A stretch of 64,000 nucleotides of DNA from Pseudoalteromonas phenolica (GCF_001444405.1 NZ_CP013188.1:744001-808000), one strand, 5' to 3'; shown: positions 23,216 through 33,006, counted from the stretch's first letter. Notes: generated from the sequence alone by a model not told the origin. Numbers and translations: made by a program.

Positions 23216-24442
23216 TTAAAGACTTTTCTTTGGTGGCAAAGCTACGTTAGCAAAAATTAATCCCGCGACCAAAGACATGAAGATTAAAAATGTTTGTTGA
23301 CCAATTTGGTCTGCATTTACGAAGCTTTGGCCTTCAATTAATGAGTTTAAACCAATATATGTTTTTGAACCAGGAACCAAAACAATCAAACCTTGCATAG
23401 CCACAATTGAGGCTGGCGCATTCACCACACGGTTAAATAAATTACTAAATACGCCAACGGCAAAAGCACCAACGAACGCACCGATGCTGTAGTCAAAATA
23501 GACTGCAGCACTGATACTTGCCGCATAGGCGATAAAGCCTGAAGCGATAGACCAACTTGCATGTTTTAGTTTGGTTCTAAAGATGATAATTAAGCTACTA
23601 CATAACAGTAATATAGCTAACCAAGCTGTCCATTTAGGTAATGCTTCTGGTTGTATAAAGTCAGTTTTCCCAAATAGGGCGAAACCAATACTGATACCTA
23701 AAAAAGCACCAAAATAAAGTTTAAATAGCAGCATAACTGCGTCCATAACACGAGCAGTACCAGATACTAAGTGTCTTGCGGATAATTCAGCAAAACCAAG
23801 AGCCAAAGCAAGACCTGGGATAAATACAATGATCGAAGATAAGACAACAAGTCGAATGTTTACCCCTGGGTCAATATAGCTACTTACTGCACAGGCTGCT
23901 ATTGCGGCAGCTATTGCAACCAGTGGCTCTAGCATATGGGTTACACGTTTAGATCGAGCTGACCAGAGTACAAATAAAAACACAACCAGCGAAATTAAAC
24001 CTGACCATAATACATCGTTCCAACTAGTGCCCATTAGCATCGCAAAAGCAGCACCTGAAACCATAAACGCAAACCCAGTAAACCAATTATTAAACGGGTT
24101 TTTGCTAGTATCTATGGTTTCAAGGTTCGCATCGGCTTCTTCGATGGTTAATTCACCAGCCAGCATTCTAGTAACAACATCATCAGTGTCAGCTAATGAG
24201 CCTAAGTCATGATCACCAGGTTCAACACGTGCAACATGGGTATATTCTTCTTCGTGACCGTCAGTCCAAATTACAAAGGTCACAGAAGTAGGTGACATAA
24301 CGAAAGATGATTTTAAGTTTAAATGCGTTGCGACTTCCATTAAATGTGCTTCAAGTCGATATGCTGGTGTACCATATTTGTGCAGCATTTTGCCAAGCTT
24401 AACAATAAACTTTCTTTTTTGCGTAAAACTAGCTGTGTTCAA
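23216..24442 (-). CDS. ThrE-type threonine/serine exporter (fused YjjP-YjjB form)
   Basis: 408 residues. The N-terminal half matches the YjjP/DUF1212 domain: a cytoplasmic start (MLHKYGTPAYRLEAHLMEVA, SFVMSPTSVTFVIWTDG), then five or so helices with SGAAFAMLMG and PGLALALGFAELSARHLVSG. The C-terminal half (about 270-405) matches the YjjB domain, with helices containing FVGAFAVGVFSNLFNRV and VLVPGSKTYIGLNSL. In Corynebacterium, ThrE exports threonine and serine; in E. coli the two halves are separate and export succinate. The start is a TTG at 24442 without a clear ribosome binding site, and the true N-terminus could differ by a few residues. Confidence 0.87.
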   Translation of the reverse strand: MNTASFTQKRKFIVKLGKMLHKYGTPAYRLEAHLMEVATHLNLKSSFVMSPTSVTFVIWTDGHEEEYTHVARVEPGDHDLGSLADTDDVVTRMLAGELTIEEADANLETIDTSKNPFNNWFTGFAFMVSGAAFAMLMGTSWNDVLWSGLISLVVFLFVLWSARSKRVTHMLEPLVAIAAAIAACAVSSYIDPGVNIRLVVLSSIIVFIPGLALALGFAELSARHLVSGTARVMDAVMLLFKLYFGAFLGISIGFALFGKTDFIQPEALPKWTAWLAILLLCSSLIIIFRTKLKHASWSIASGFIAYAASISAAVYFDYSIGAFVGAFAVGVFSNLFNRVVNAPASIVAMQGLIVLVPGSKTYIGLNSLIEGQSFVNADQIGQQTFLIFMSLVAGLIFANVALPPKKSL

Positions 24443-24568
24443 GTTTTTAAACCAAATAAGGGTGGTAAAAGTAAATATTAGGTTAACTATAGCTTAAGTT
24501 TACCTAACTGGTATGCTTTGTAAGAAACGGTGCGAATTCTAATCACTTTTAGTGGTATGTCTAGCAAT

Positions 24569-25804
24569 TTATTGTGAAATATTTTTGTTTTTTGCTTCTA
24601 TCCACTGTGCCATGTATTGCGTACTTTTCATGGTGTGATGTTTTAACATTTGACCCGTGAAATTATGCATTCTGTGCGTGGTTAGATCATTTGCAATTTC
24701 AACAATTCGCTTCACTAATGACTCTTCTAAATGTTGTTGATTATAAAAAGACGATAAAAGTCCTCTAGAAGCATTTTTGCTCTCATTGAACAAACTTTCT
24801 TCTTGGTAAAGCTTTACGGCAGCATTGACAAAATCGTTCGTGTTATTCGCAATTAACCCCGGCCAATCATGGCCATCTGTCATGCCTTCAGCACCAATAT
24901 CAGTGGTCACACTCGGTGTTTGGTTTATCATCGCTTCTAACAGTTTGCCTTTAATACCAGCACCAAACCTTAAAGGTGCTAAGCAGACTTTGGCATTTTG
25001 CATCACCTTATTCGCATCTTCCGTCCAGCCTTTAATTAGAAAGCCCGTTTTTGGGTTATGCAAGGCTGTGGCTTTCGGAGGCGGGTATGAGCCGTAAATA
25101 TGCAGCTCAGCTTCAGGCAGCTGTTTTTTTATAAGTGGCCAAATTTCTTGTAAGTACAAAACCGCATCCCAATTAGGAGCGTGTCTAAAGTTACCTATGG
25201 TCATAAAGTGGGCTCTTTGCTCAAATTCAGGTAAAGACTTTGGCAATTTCTCTAGATTAACCATAAACGGTAGGTGGTGGCATAGGTTCAAATCTACTTT
25301 GAAATGTGACTCGAGCAAAGTCATTTCGAAACTGGAGATAATTAAACTTAAGTCGCAACGTAATATTGCAGCGATCTCGCGCTTAGCAATGTCACTTTGT
25401 AGATCTGTTAAGGTAAAGTCTCGTTTACCTTTATGCGCAGTGTGTCTTGCCTGTCTTAGACACTGTAAATCTTCAGTATCTAGAATTTTGATGGCATCTG
25501 GAGCAAATTTATCAACTCGCCAACCAAATTGCTCTTCCATCATAAAACGGTCAAACATCACTATATCAGGGTTATAGCTTGTGATGTAATCATCAAAACT
25601 CGAACAGTTTAAAGCAATCTCTCTACTGCTGATCCCAAAATCATTAAGGTCAATCATATGCTCTGTTGGTTGCGAAGGCGTTGCAAACTCAACTTGCCAG
25701 TTTTGATTTCGAAACGTCTTCAATAAAGACATCATATGTGTTCCAGCAGCTGATGAATTTGGCTCAGGCCACACATAACCAATTACTAAAACACGTTTGC
25801 TCAT
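24569..25804 (-). CDS. glycosyltransferase, GT4-like
   Basis: 411 residues of the GT-B fold. The N-terminal Rossmann half begins RVLVIGYVWPEPNSSAAGTH, the donor-binding half includes MTIGNFRHAPNWDAVLYL and FGAGIKGKLLEAM, followed by PSVTTDIGAEGM, typical of group 1 (GT4) glycosyltransferases that use nucleotide sugars. There is no membrane segment, so it is cytoplasmic or peripheral. It stands alone, with no other polysaccharide genes beside it, so its acceptor cannot be predicted. GAGAG precedes the ATG. Confidence 0.85.
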   Translation of the reverse strand: MSKRVLVIGYVWPEPNSSAAGTHMMSLLKTFRNQNWQVEFATPSQPTEHMIDLNDFGISSREIALNCSSFDDYITSYNPDIVMFDRFMMEEQFGWRVDKFAPDAIKILDTEDLQCLRQARHTAHKGKRDFTLTDLQSDIAKREIAAILRCDLSLIISSFEMTLLESHFKVDLNLCHHLPFMVNLEKLPKSLPEFEQRAHFMTIGNFRHAPNWDAVLYLQEIWPLIKKQLPEAELHIYGSYPPPKATALHNPKTGFLIKGWTEDANKVMQNAKVCLAPLRFGAGIKGKLLEAMINQTPSVTTDIGAEGMTDGHDWPGLIANNTNDFVNAAVKLYQEESLFNESKNASRGLLSSFYNQQHLEESLVKRIVEIANDLTTHRMHNFTGQMLKHHTMKSTQYMAQWIEAKNKNISQ

Positions 25805-26015
25805 AATACTCTCATAGATGTTGATTTTAGAGGCGCGAAGTCTACCTGAATTTACAAAAAAGTTCGATGTTGCTTTTAGATAATGAGATATGTTTGTGCT
25901 GGCTAGGCTTTATCCATGGCATTTGAGATTATTTGAATGTCTTGCCTTACTCAAATAGCTGCAATTTTAATGATTTAAGTATATTATTTCGCAACTAATT
26001 GATTAGGGGAAAAGT

Positions 26016-28532
26016 ATGAATCGCACAATTTCGTCTATATTTGGCGCTTTTTTCGTTACATTACTGGTGTCATCTGAAGCAGTAGCGAATGCCAATACGT
26101 TCGGATTCAAAACACCAACAGAGGAATTCGCTCGATTAGTCGAAGTGCAATCTACACCTGATATACTCATGAGCCCCGATAATGCTTGGCTTGTAGAGTT
26201 ATCAGAACATGCAATCGGATCATCGAAGCAAGTTCAACCTCAACTTTCTTTGTTTGGTATCGACTTTAACCCATACAATTACTCGCGAGCATCACTCAAA
26301 CGTTACGCTGATATTGAAATACGTCACGTTATTTCTGGTTCTGTACTTAGCATCAATAACCTACCTGAAGGTGAGATTAGAGATGTGCAGTGGTCAGCGA
26401 ATAGTCGTTATTTAAGTCTTGTGTTGGAGCAAGTCAACTCTGCAACGCTCTGGGTTTACGACGTTAAAACCAGACGGTTAGAGCAAGTAACCCAATCGAC
26501 CTTGAATGGTTTCTTAACAACTTCTCCTTACCAATGGTTACCGGATAGCACGGGGTTTGTGGTTAATATTGCTGTGAACCATGGCAAACCGTTATTAGAA
26601 GAGCCCGTAGAGCCTAAAAAAGAGCAACGCATTATTATCCCAAATCAAGAAGGCTTAGTTATAACTGAGTACTTTCATTCTGTAGAGGAAATTGCTGAAC
26701 CGACTCAAAGCGAGCTAACTACTAGTGATGCATTACAAGTAACGGCCGAACCTGAGCCAAGTGAAGTCACAAATCAGCTTGATGAAAGTACATTGCTGAC
26801 TTCTGAAGCGCTTAAGTCAGACCCTGTTGCTGACCAGTTTAAATTTTTTGCACAAGGTCAACTTATTAAAATCAGCTTAAGTGGACTTGCAAAGCCGATA
26901 GGTCAAGCGACCTTTCTAAAACACTTTGATGTCTCTCCTGATTCAACCAATTTAATCGTTAATATGGTTGATAATCCAATTACATCAGATAGACCGCTTG
27001 AAAACTTTGCCAACGTTTGGCAAGTCTGGGGCATGACAGGTCATGCTTTATATGAGTTAGCAGTAAATCCACTCGTTGAAACTTTAGATTCACCCGTTGT
27101 ACAAAAACATAAGTTTCAATGGCGTTTGGATAAAGGCGCAACGGTTTTATGGGCAGAAGCTAAACCAGATGGTTCAGATAACTTATTTACTGTCAGTGCA
27201 CCGTTTCGCAAGGCGCCTCAAGTGTTCGCAACATTAGATTGGAAACTAGATAAGATAGACTGGTTTAACGACAGTTTGGCATTACTGACAGAAAAGTCTT
27301 TAGATGATAATAAACGTCGACAAAGTATTATCACACCACGAGATGCAGACCAACGTCGTGTTGAATTTAAAACATTCACTGAAGATAAATCTTCTCAAAC
27401 TTGGCATAAATTTATTAAACAAAGAAATGATTTAGGTACAGAGGCACTTAAAGTAGTCGGTGGTCGATATTTATTTGTGCATAGCCAGAAAATTGAAGGT
27501 GATTCTGTTATTCAATTACTTGAACGTTTCGATGCAAAAACAAACAGCAAGTCGACAGTTTGGCAATCTCAACCTGAATTTTCTGAGTCTTTAATTGCGT
27601 TACTAGATGACGAAGGCATGCGCTTTTTATTCAGTAAAGAGACTCAGTTGCAGCCTACAAACTTTTTCATTAGCGATTTAACATTCAACACTCTTGAGCA
27701 ATTAACTAGAAATACGCACCCTATTGAAGGTTTTATTGGTGTGAAAAAAGAGCAGTTGCAATATCGTCGCGCTGATGGTCAAACCTTAACAGCTAATTTA
27801 TATTTACCGAGTAATTACGATGCAACCCAGGGTAGCTTACCAGTCTTATTTTGGCTAGGTGCTGATATCTACAATAAGAAAGGTGAATTTGTTACTAGTA
27901 ATCATAGAGATATGGTTGCATATGTCGCAAAAGGTATCGCAATTTTAGAAAACCCGGGCATGCCAAGTTTAAGAAGTGCGGCTTCAAGCGCAGCATTTAT
28001 GACAGATTTGAAATCTAGCTTTAAAGCGGCAACGGATGCGCTAATTGCAAAAGGGGTGGCTGAGCTTGGCAAAATATCAATTTCTGGTCATGGAGCGGGT
28101 GCTACACTTGCCTCACTTGCATTGGCAAATACGGATTACTTTTCATCAGGCATTTTAAGAAGCGGTCAGTATAATGTGACTATGTCCAGCAAGGGGTATT
28201 TAGATAGTGATAAGGCTTATTGGCAAAATGCACCTCTATTTAGCGGTGTGTCAGCCTTTAATTCTGTAGATAAAATTAATGTACCAGTTTTGATTATCCA
28301 TGGTAAAGATGATGATAAGGCGAAAACACTTCAATCAGAGCTCTTATATCAAACCTTATTGAGTTTAGATAAAGAAGCACGCTTAGTATTACTTCCAAAT
28401 GAATCACATGAGTATCAATCCGTAGAGACTATTTTACATGTGTTATGGGAGCAAGAGCAGTGGCTTGAGAAGTGGGTCTTGCCAAAGCCAGAAGGTTATC
28501 TTTTAAATAGTGCTAATTTCCAACAGCACTAA
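26016..28532 (+). CDS. S9-family peptidase homologue lacking the catalytic serine
   Basis: 838 residues with a signal peptide (FGAFFVTLLVSSEAVA). It has an N-terminal beta-propeller (about 45-590) of the type found in glutamyl-endopeptidase-like S9 proteins (EFARLVEVQSTPDILMSPDN) and a C-terminal alpha/beta hydrolase domain. In this family the nucleophile elbow reads GHSYGA or GHSAGA. Here it reads ISGHGAGATLA, so Gly693 replaces the serine. The codon is GGA in a clean frame. The Asp (HGKDDDK, about 766) and His (PNESHEY, 798) are present. The barrel-facing RSGQYN segment and the full length suggest a stable protein that has lost hydrolysis and may bind peptides. GGGG precedes the ATG, and a good terminator follows. 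Confidence 0.85.
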   Translation: MNRTISSIFGAFFVTLLVSSEAVANANTFGFKTPTEEFARLVEVQSTPDILMSPDNAWLVELSEHAIGSSKQVQPQLSLFGIDFNPYNYSRASLKRYADIEIRHVISGSVLSINNLPEGEIRDVQWSANSRYLSLVLEQVNSATLWVYDVKTRRLEQVTQSTLNGFLTTSPYQWLPDSTGFVVNIAVNHGKPLLEEPVEPKKEQRIIIPNQEGLVITEYFHSVEEIAEPTQSELTTSDALQVTAEPEPSEVTNQLDESTLLTSEALKSDPVADQFKFFAQGQLIKISLSGLAKPIGQATFLKHFDVSPDSTNLIVNMVDNPITSDRPLENFANVWQVWGMTGHALYELAVNPLVETLDSPVVQKHKFQWRLDKGATVLWAEAKPDGSDNLFTVSAPFRKAPQVFATLDWKLDKIDWFNDSLALLTEKSLDDNKRRQSIITPRDADQRRVEFKTFTEDKSSQTWHKFIKQRNDLGTEALKVVGGRYLFVHSQKIEGDSVIQLLERFDAKTNSKSTVWQSQPEFSESLIALLDDEGMRFLFSKETQLQPTNFFISDLTFNTLEQLTRNTHPIEGFIGVKKEQLQYRRADGQTLTANLYLPSNYDATQGSLPVLFWLGADIYNKKGEFVTSNHRDMVAYVAKGIAILENPGMPSLRSAASSAAFMTDLKSSFKAATDALIAKGVAELGKISISGHGAGATLASLALANTDYFSSGILRSGQYNVTMSSKGYLDSDKAYWQNAPLFSGVSAFNSVDKINVPVLIIHGKDDDKAKTLQSELLYQTLLSLDKEARLVLLPNESHEYQSVETILHVLWEQEQWLEKWVLPKPEGYLLNSANFQQH

Positions 28533-28543
28533 GCATTAAACAG

Positions 28544-28573
28544 AATAAAGCCGAGGACGACCTCGGCTTTATT
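28544..28573. terminator. bidirectional terminator
   Basis: AATAAAGCCGAGG (28544-28556) pairs perfectly with CCTCGGCTTTATT (28561-28573) around an ACGA loop. It separates the convergent S9 homologue and RhtA-type exporter genes. The T-rich flank is short on both strands. Confidence 0.8.
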
Positions 28574-28623
28574 TATTCTTGAATTCGACTGTTAAAATTT
28601 AAGTTGCTCTACAAATCTTAAAC

Positions 28624-29472
28624 TTAGTGCTTTTCTTTACTACCCAATGAACTGCCCACAGAGGCAATAATAATCATAAAAACAGCGAACCACTGCCAAA
28701 CTGTTAGAAGTTCACCTAAGATGATAAGTCCGGCTATAGCAGCAACCGCAGGTTCTAAACTCATCATGATGCTGAACCCCTGTGCTGGCATATTTCTAAG
28801 CGCAACCATCTCTAAACTATATGGCAGCGCACTTGATAAAATACCTATCATAATACCAAGAGGAATAAGCTCCCAATTCAATAATGCACTACCTTGAGAA
28901 GCCGCACCGTATGGAACTAATACCAAAGCAGAAACGGTCATACCAATTGCAACGGTAGCCCCTCCAGAACCTTGATTTCCCGTCTTTTTACCAAATAAAA
29001 TATAACCAGCCCAAAATCCACCTGCGACTAGTGCAAGTATTACACCTACGGGATCGAGGCCTTCTTGTGTACTCATATCAGGGAGAAGTAATACAATGCC
29101 AGCGATAGCAAAGATAACCCATAAATAGTCACGTTTTCGTTTTGATGAGAATAAAGCAACCGCAAGTGGGCCGGTAAATTCAAGAGCAACACCTATCCCA
29201 AGCGGTATACGCTCAATAGCGTAATAAAAAGTGATATTCATACCGCCTAAACAAAGGCCGTAGACGACTATTGGCCCCCATTTTTTAGGCATGTGTCGCC
29301 ATGGTCTAAAAATAAGACACAAAATCAGGGCTGAGAAACCAAGTCTATATGCAGTTGTACCTTCTGGCCCGACATGTGGAAAGAGTTGTTTGGCAATAGA
29401 TGCACCTGATTGAATGGTGATCATTGCACACAGTAAGCAAGCCACCGCGAAAAGCAAATCTCTATTTGCCAT
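28624..29472 (-). CDS. rhtA: EamA-family exporter, RhtA-like
   Basis: 282 residues with ten predicted membrane helices in two EamA repeats. The pattern SGASIAKQLFPHVGPEGTTA near the N-terminus and ERIPLGIGVALEFTGPLAVA in the middle match RhtA, the inner-membrane threonine/homoserine exporter. SSALPYSLEMVALRNMPAQG and FSIMMSLEPAVAAIAGLIIL in the second half are also typical. It is a single gene. ThrE-type and LysE-type exporters elsewhere in the window mean that three amino-acid efflux proteins are present. Confidence 0.88.
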   Translation of the reverse strand: MANRDLLFAVACLLCAMITIQSGASIAKQLFPHVGPEGTTAYRLGFSALILCLIFRPWRHMPKKWGPIVVYGLCLGGMNITFYYAIERIPLGIGVALEFTGPLAVALFSSKRKRDYLWVIFAIAGIVLLLPDMSTQEGLDPVGVILALVAGGFWAGYILFGKKTGNQGSGGATVAIGMTVSALVLVPYGAASQGSALLNWELIPLGIMIGILSSALPYSLEMVALRNMPAQGFSIMMSLEPAVAAIAGLIILGELLTVWQWFAVFMIIIASVGSSLGSKEKH

Positions 29473-29633
29473 TGGTTATGTTTACTCTCATGTTAAATCA
29501 GAGCCGTAGTCTAATCTTGAATGTCACTTTGCTCAATAGGCTTGTATACATTATTCATAGCTTTTGCGGTGAGTATCTACTTTTCTAACATATTATTTTC
29601 TTGTGATAGACAAAGAATTATTAATAATCACAT

Positions 29634-30428
29634 TTATGACAAAGTCTCGCTTTTTAAATATTCCATCCAATCGTCATGGTGCTTTTTCATATTTTTATGC
29701 TTTTTAGAATTTGTATGCGCGAGCTTATCTTTGTCAGTAAGAAAAGGACCAGCGCGACAGAATCTGCAATGGTTGTCTGAAAGATAATGCGGCCGACTCA
29801 GGTGAGGTAATTCATCTGATGTTGTTTTTGCTGACCAAACGTAACTGATCCCACTGGTGTCTTTGACATGTTTATCTCTATCAACATTCCTGATCTTATA
29901 ACCAGGAAAGTCATTGATATTGAATACACTTTGTCCGAGATAGTTGATATCTAAATCTTGTGTGAGTGAAGATTCTATATCCCACTCACAATAAGGCTTA
30001 ACATCTTTTGAGGTAATAATGCATAACATCGGGCCATTAGGGTCAAGCACATTTTGATGAGCAAAGTGTATAAATAACCTTAATAAACGCCTGTTTAAAG
30101 TATTCACCGATAATTTTTGCTGCTTAAAGTCATCAAAGTCTGAAAAAGCGGGTATTAAAGGAAATTGGAATATCACTACATCGATACTATGGCTAGCAAC
30201 TCTTTGCCAAGAGCTAGGCTCAGTGACATCAAATTCAGTTAAGACCTTTACTTGATTTTCTTTTAATGAATTGTATGAGTTATCTTTGTACTTATTGAGT
30301 AACACGTTTTCTGAATCATATACGCTGGCAGTGAGCTGCGAGTGAGGAAATTGTAAAGAGAGCGCGTGGGAAAAACTAAGATCACCGTCACCAACGGTCA
30401 AAATACGCCACTGTTTATTTAATTTCAT
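29634..30428 (-). CDS. BMT5-like (DUF2431) methyltransferase with a C-terminal zinc finger
   Basis: 264 residues. Residues 5-200 match DUF2431, the domain of yeast Bmt5, which methylates N3 of a 25S rRNA uridine. The SAM-binding start is RILTVGDGDLSFSHALS, with a later DVVIFQFPLIP and a second half that includes LRLFIHFAHQNVLDPNGPML. Residues 214-245 add a classic zinc finger: Cys221, Cys224, His238 and His244 (C-x2-C-x13-H-x5-H), a spacing close to the eukaryotic U1/matrin type, followed by a lysine-rich tail. This combination is unusual for a bacterium. RNA methylation is an inference from the domain. The protein stands alone with its own start (ATG, no strong ribosome binding site). Confidence 0.8.
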   Translation of the reverse strand: MKLNKQWRILTVGDGDLSFSHALSLQFPHSQLTASVYDSENVLLNKYKDNSYNSLKENQVKVLTEFDVTEPSSWQRVASHSIDVVIFQFPLIPAFSDFDDFKQQKLSVNTLNRRLLRLFIHFAHQNVLDPNGPMLCIITSKDVKPYCEWDIESSLTQDLDINYLGQSVFNINDFPGYKIRNVDRDKHVKDTSGISYVWSAKTTSDELPHLSRPHYLSDNHCRFCRAGPFLTDKDKLAHTNSKKHKNMKKHHDDWMEYLKSETLS

Positions 30429-30470
30429 AATTGGAATATATAAAAAACAATGGTGTGATTATATACCTAA

Positions 30471-30493
30471 ATAGCCTCAATATACGAGGCTAT
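30471..30493 (-). terminator. weak terminator after the soluble chemoreceptor gene
   Basis: ATAGCCTC (30471-30478) pairs with GAGGCTAT (30486-30493) around a 7-base loop, about 40 bases after the stop at 30530 on the minus strand. The following bases on that strand begin TTTAGG, a short T run, so it is a modest terminator. Confidence 0.45.
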
Positions 30494-30529
30494 ACATAAA
30501 GGTGCTAAGGTTTACTAAGATTATTCAGA

Positions 30530-31618
30530 CTAGGCTTGCCTTGCAATTTCGTCTAGTAAAGACATTACATCGCCAGAAGCCTGTTCCATTTGATTTAGTT
30601 TTTGAATGCAACCTTGCTTATTGCCTTGAGCGAATAAGTTCATAGCTTCAACACCGCTAGCATGAACTTGTTTGTGAGGTGCATCAAGGCGTTTGAACGC
30701 ACTTAAGTCTCCATACTTTTTCTGACCTTCAGAACTCATCCAGTTACCTAGTCGACAACTAGCGTGATCAGCAAATGCAGAAATTGGTTGTGAGTTTAAA
30801 CCTATTAGGTGATTATAAACATCAGACTTCCAAACCACGTGATCTAACTTCACTGCTTGAACAAACGTTTGTGTAGTCGCATCTACAATGGTACTTTTCA
30901 TCGAACCGCAGCTACCAACAATACTTGAGTAATCGTCATTTAATTGTGCAATACTCTCAGATAAATCATTGTTTGAACTTTGAATGACGTTAACAGCGTT
31001 AACTGTTTGCTGGGTCGTGTCCATAATTTGCTTCACAAGATCAGATACTTCGTTCGCAGACTCATTAGTATTATTTGCAAGTGCACGCACCTCGTCAGCT
31101 ACTACACTGAATCCTCGACCTGCCTCACCAGCACGCGCAGCTTCAATTGCCGCATTCAATGCAAGTAAGTTAGTTTGATCTGATATTTTAGAAATCGTGG
31201 TTACAAATGTATTGATATTATCAGCCATCTGAGACAAACCAGAAATGTTGGCTGTCATGGTCGCCATGTTTTGCGTGAGGCCGTCCATACCAGATAAAAT
31301 ATCAGATAAAGATTTCTCAGAGGTTTGAAAAATTGAGTTTATATCATTAATTGATTGGCTTTCTTGCTCAATAGAAGAGAAGCTATTACTCACTGTCTCT
31401 CTAATATCCCGAATTTGAGATAAACCGTTTATCGCACATTGTAGGAGCTGGTTGTCGGTGTTTTCATTTAGTTGAGATTGAGTTTCTACAAGTAATTCAT
31501 TGAGATTATTGTTTTCAGATTGAAGTTTTTCGTTATCTTGCTGTAAAAGCTGTACTTGTTGACGTAATGCTTGAAGTTCTTGTTCTTGCTGTTGATTATT
31601 AAATAAATTACCGAACAC
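30530..31618 (-). CDS. soluble chemoreceptor with zinc-binding CZB domain
   Basis: 362 residues without membrane helices. An N-terminal coiled coil rich in Gln and Leu (about 5-60) is followed by a short methyl-accepting signalling domain whose hairpin tip is AIEAARAGEAGRGFSVVADE. The C-terminal CZB domain (260-362) keeps the three His and one Cys zinc ligands: His260, Cys288 (CRLGNWM), His315 and His319. In Helicobacter TlpD and E. coli DgcZ, CZB senses zinc and oxidants such as HOCl. The start is GTG, supported by an upstream GAGGGA. The protein probably joins cytoplasmic or polar receptor arrays. Confidence 0.9.
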   Translation of the reverse strand: MFGNLFNNQQQEQELQALRQQVQLLQQDNEKLQSENNNLNELLVETQSQLNENTDNQLLQCAINGLSQIRDIRETVSNSFSSIEQESQSINDINSIFQTSEKSLSDILSGMDGLTQNMATMTANISGLSQMADNINTFVTTISKISDQTNLLALNAAIEAARAGEAGRGFSVVADEVRALANNTNESANEVSDLVKQIMDTTQQTVNAVNVIQSSNNDLSESIAQLNDDYSSIVGSCGSMKSTIVDATTQTFVQAVKLDHVVWKSDVYNHLIGLNSQPISAFADHASCRLGNWMSSEGQKKYGDLSAFKRLDAPHKQVHASGVEAMNLFAQGNKQGCIQKLNQMEQASGDVMSLLDEIARQA

Positions 31619-31690
31619 AGCGATTCCCTCACAAATAGAAATTAGTATTAGACTATCAGTATGATCTAAAAAGCGCCAGAAATAAGCGAA

Positions 31691-32530
31691 CTAAGTTCTT
31701 GGTGTTTGACGAATTATTTTATGTGACTTGTCAGAATACATATTGGAGTCGGCACGATGCATAATTTCATCGGGGGATTCATTTGGGGTTATTTTCGCTA
31801 TACCAATGCTTACACCAACATCAAATTCAAAAATTTGTTCTACCAATCTGTTTCTCAAAGTGTCTATGTTTTCAGGAAGAACTTGACTAAATGCTACGAA
31901 TTCATCACCTCCAAGTCTAAAACAATTATCAGCTCCAAATTCTGTCTGTAATGCATTTGAGATAGAGATCAAAACCTCGTCGCCAGTTTGATGTCCATAT
32001 TTGTCGTTAGCGTGTTTGAAATTATCAAGGTCAAAGTATAGTAGATAAGGGTACTTGCTACTCAATGTCGCAAAATTTTCAAAACATGATTTTCTATTAC
32101 CTAATTGTGTCAGGTGATCATGATTAGCTTCAAAATTTAATCTATTTTCTAATTTTTTTCGTCTATTAATTTCGCTATTGAGCTTGTTAATAATCTTTCT
32201 TTCATGATGGATTACATTGTAAAGAACAATACAAGTAAGAATGAGGCCAATTTTTTTTAATGACGTATCAGCGACTAGGATAGGGAGTGTGTCTTTAGTT
32301 AAAATGTCATCAAGAACATCAAGAAATAGTCCTACGCAATACATCCCCCAGGCGAGAATTAGGAAACGATTACTGACATACTGCGCCCCATAACCAATTA
32401 AAAGACCAGTACACGTAAACCAAAAAAGCTCCTCAAACGCATCTAAATCTATATCGGGGCGATTTAATAGAAGAACCGCCAAGCATAAAGTGACAGTCAA
32501 TATGAATATGTAAAAATATCTGCTCTTCAT
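31691..32530 (-). CDS. membrane diguanylate cyclase (GGDEF)
   Basis: 279 residues. Three to four hydrophobic helices occupy about residues 5-110 and contain no recognised sensor domain. A GGDEF domain follows at about 125-270, with the active site FRLGGDEFVAF, DLDNFKHANDKYGHQTGDEV and the final VSIGIA motif. The inhibitory site RxxD is not intact (GADNCF in place), so product feedback is probably absent. It should make c-di-GMP. It sits next to the CZB chemoreceptor on the same strand, with a 70-base gap. What it senses is unknown. Confidence 0.9.
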   Translation of the reverse strand: MKSRYFYIFILTVTLCLAVLLLNRPDIDLDAFEELFWFTCTGLLIGYGAQYVSNRFLILAWGMYCVGLFLDVLDDILTKDTLPILVADTSLKKIGLILTCIVLYNVIHHERKIINKLNSEINRRKKLENRLNFEANHDHLTQLGNRKSCFENFATLSSKYPYLLYFDLDNFKHANDKYGHQTGDEVLISISNALQTEFGADNCFRLGGDEFVAFSQVLPENIDTLRNRLVEQIFEFDVGVSIGIAKITPNESPDEIMHRADSNMYSDKSHKIIRQTPRT

Positions 32531-32577
32531 CTGCTACATCTAATAGAAGTCTCATATTAGATATAGCAGAATTTTAC

Positions 32578-33006
32578 CTAAATGTTGTTAGAAAGTTCAA
32601 TTTGTTGGGCAATCATGAACAGATGACTTACAAACAGGACTGAAGTAAGCACGAATCTCATCTTATGATAATCCTTGTGGTAGGCCTGCCAAGCTGGCAT
32701 TCCACGCTCGAAGAGTAAAATCAAAGGATAGCAAATGGCTAAATAAGAAAGAGTAATGGTGACATTTGCAAATGCGATTAATGGGAAAGGTATTACTAAT
32801 AGCACAGCCATAACCGCGTGAGTGATGGTTTGTTCACCAGGTCGCCACATTACGCCTGCGCAAAAAGCTGAAATTCCGAGGCTATAATATGTAAAAGCTT
32901 TGATCAGCGTTTCATGACTGCCAAAGATTAGAGTGCCAAATATACATGCTAGAAATGGCAAAACACCATAATATCCAAGCTGAACATGATTTGAAAAAGA
33001 GTGCAT
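32578..33006 (-). CDS. DUF3429-family membrane protein
   Basis: 142 residues with about five hydrophobic segments. The N-terminal LGYYGVLPFLACIFG and the following FTYYSLGISAFCAGVMW match DUF3429, a family of small membrane proteins with no known function. It is 48 bases upstream of the GGDEF gene on the same strand, which may be coincidental. A short region of about 150 bases separates it from the DM13 protein upstream. Confidence 0.8.
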   Translation of the reverse strand: MHSFSNHVQLGYYGVLPFLACIFGTLIFGSHETLIKAFTYYSLGISAFCAGVMWRPGEQTITHAVMAVLLVIPFPLIAFANVTITLSYLAICYPLILLFERGMPAWQAYHKDYHKMRFVLTSVLFVSHLFMIAQQIELSNNI

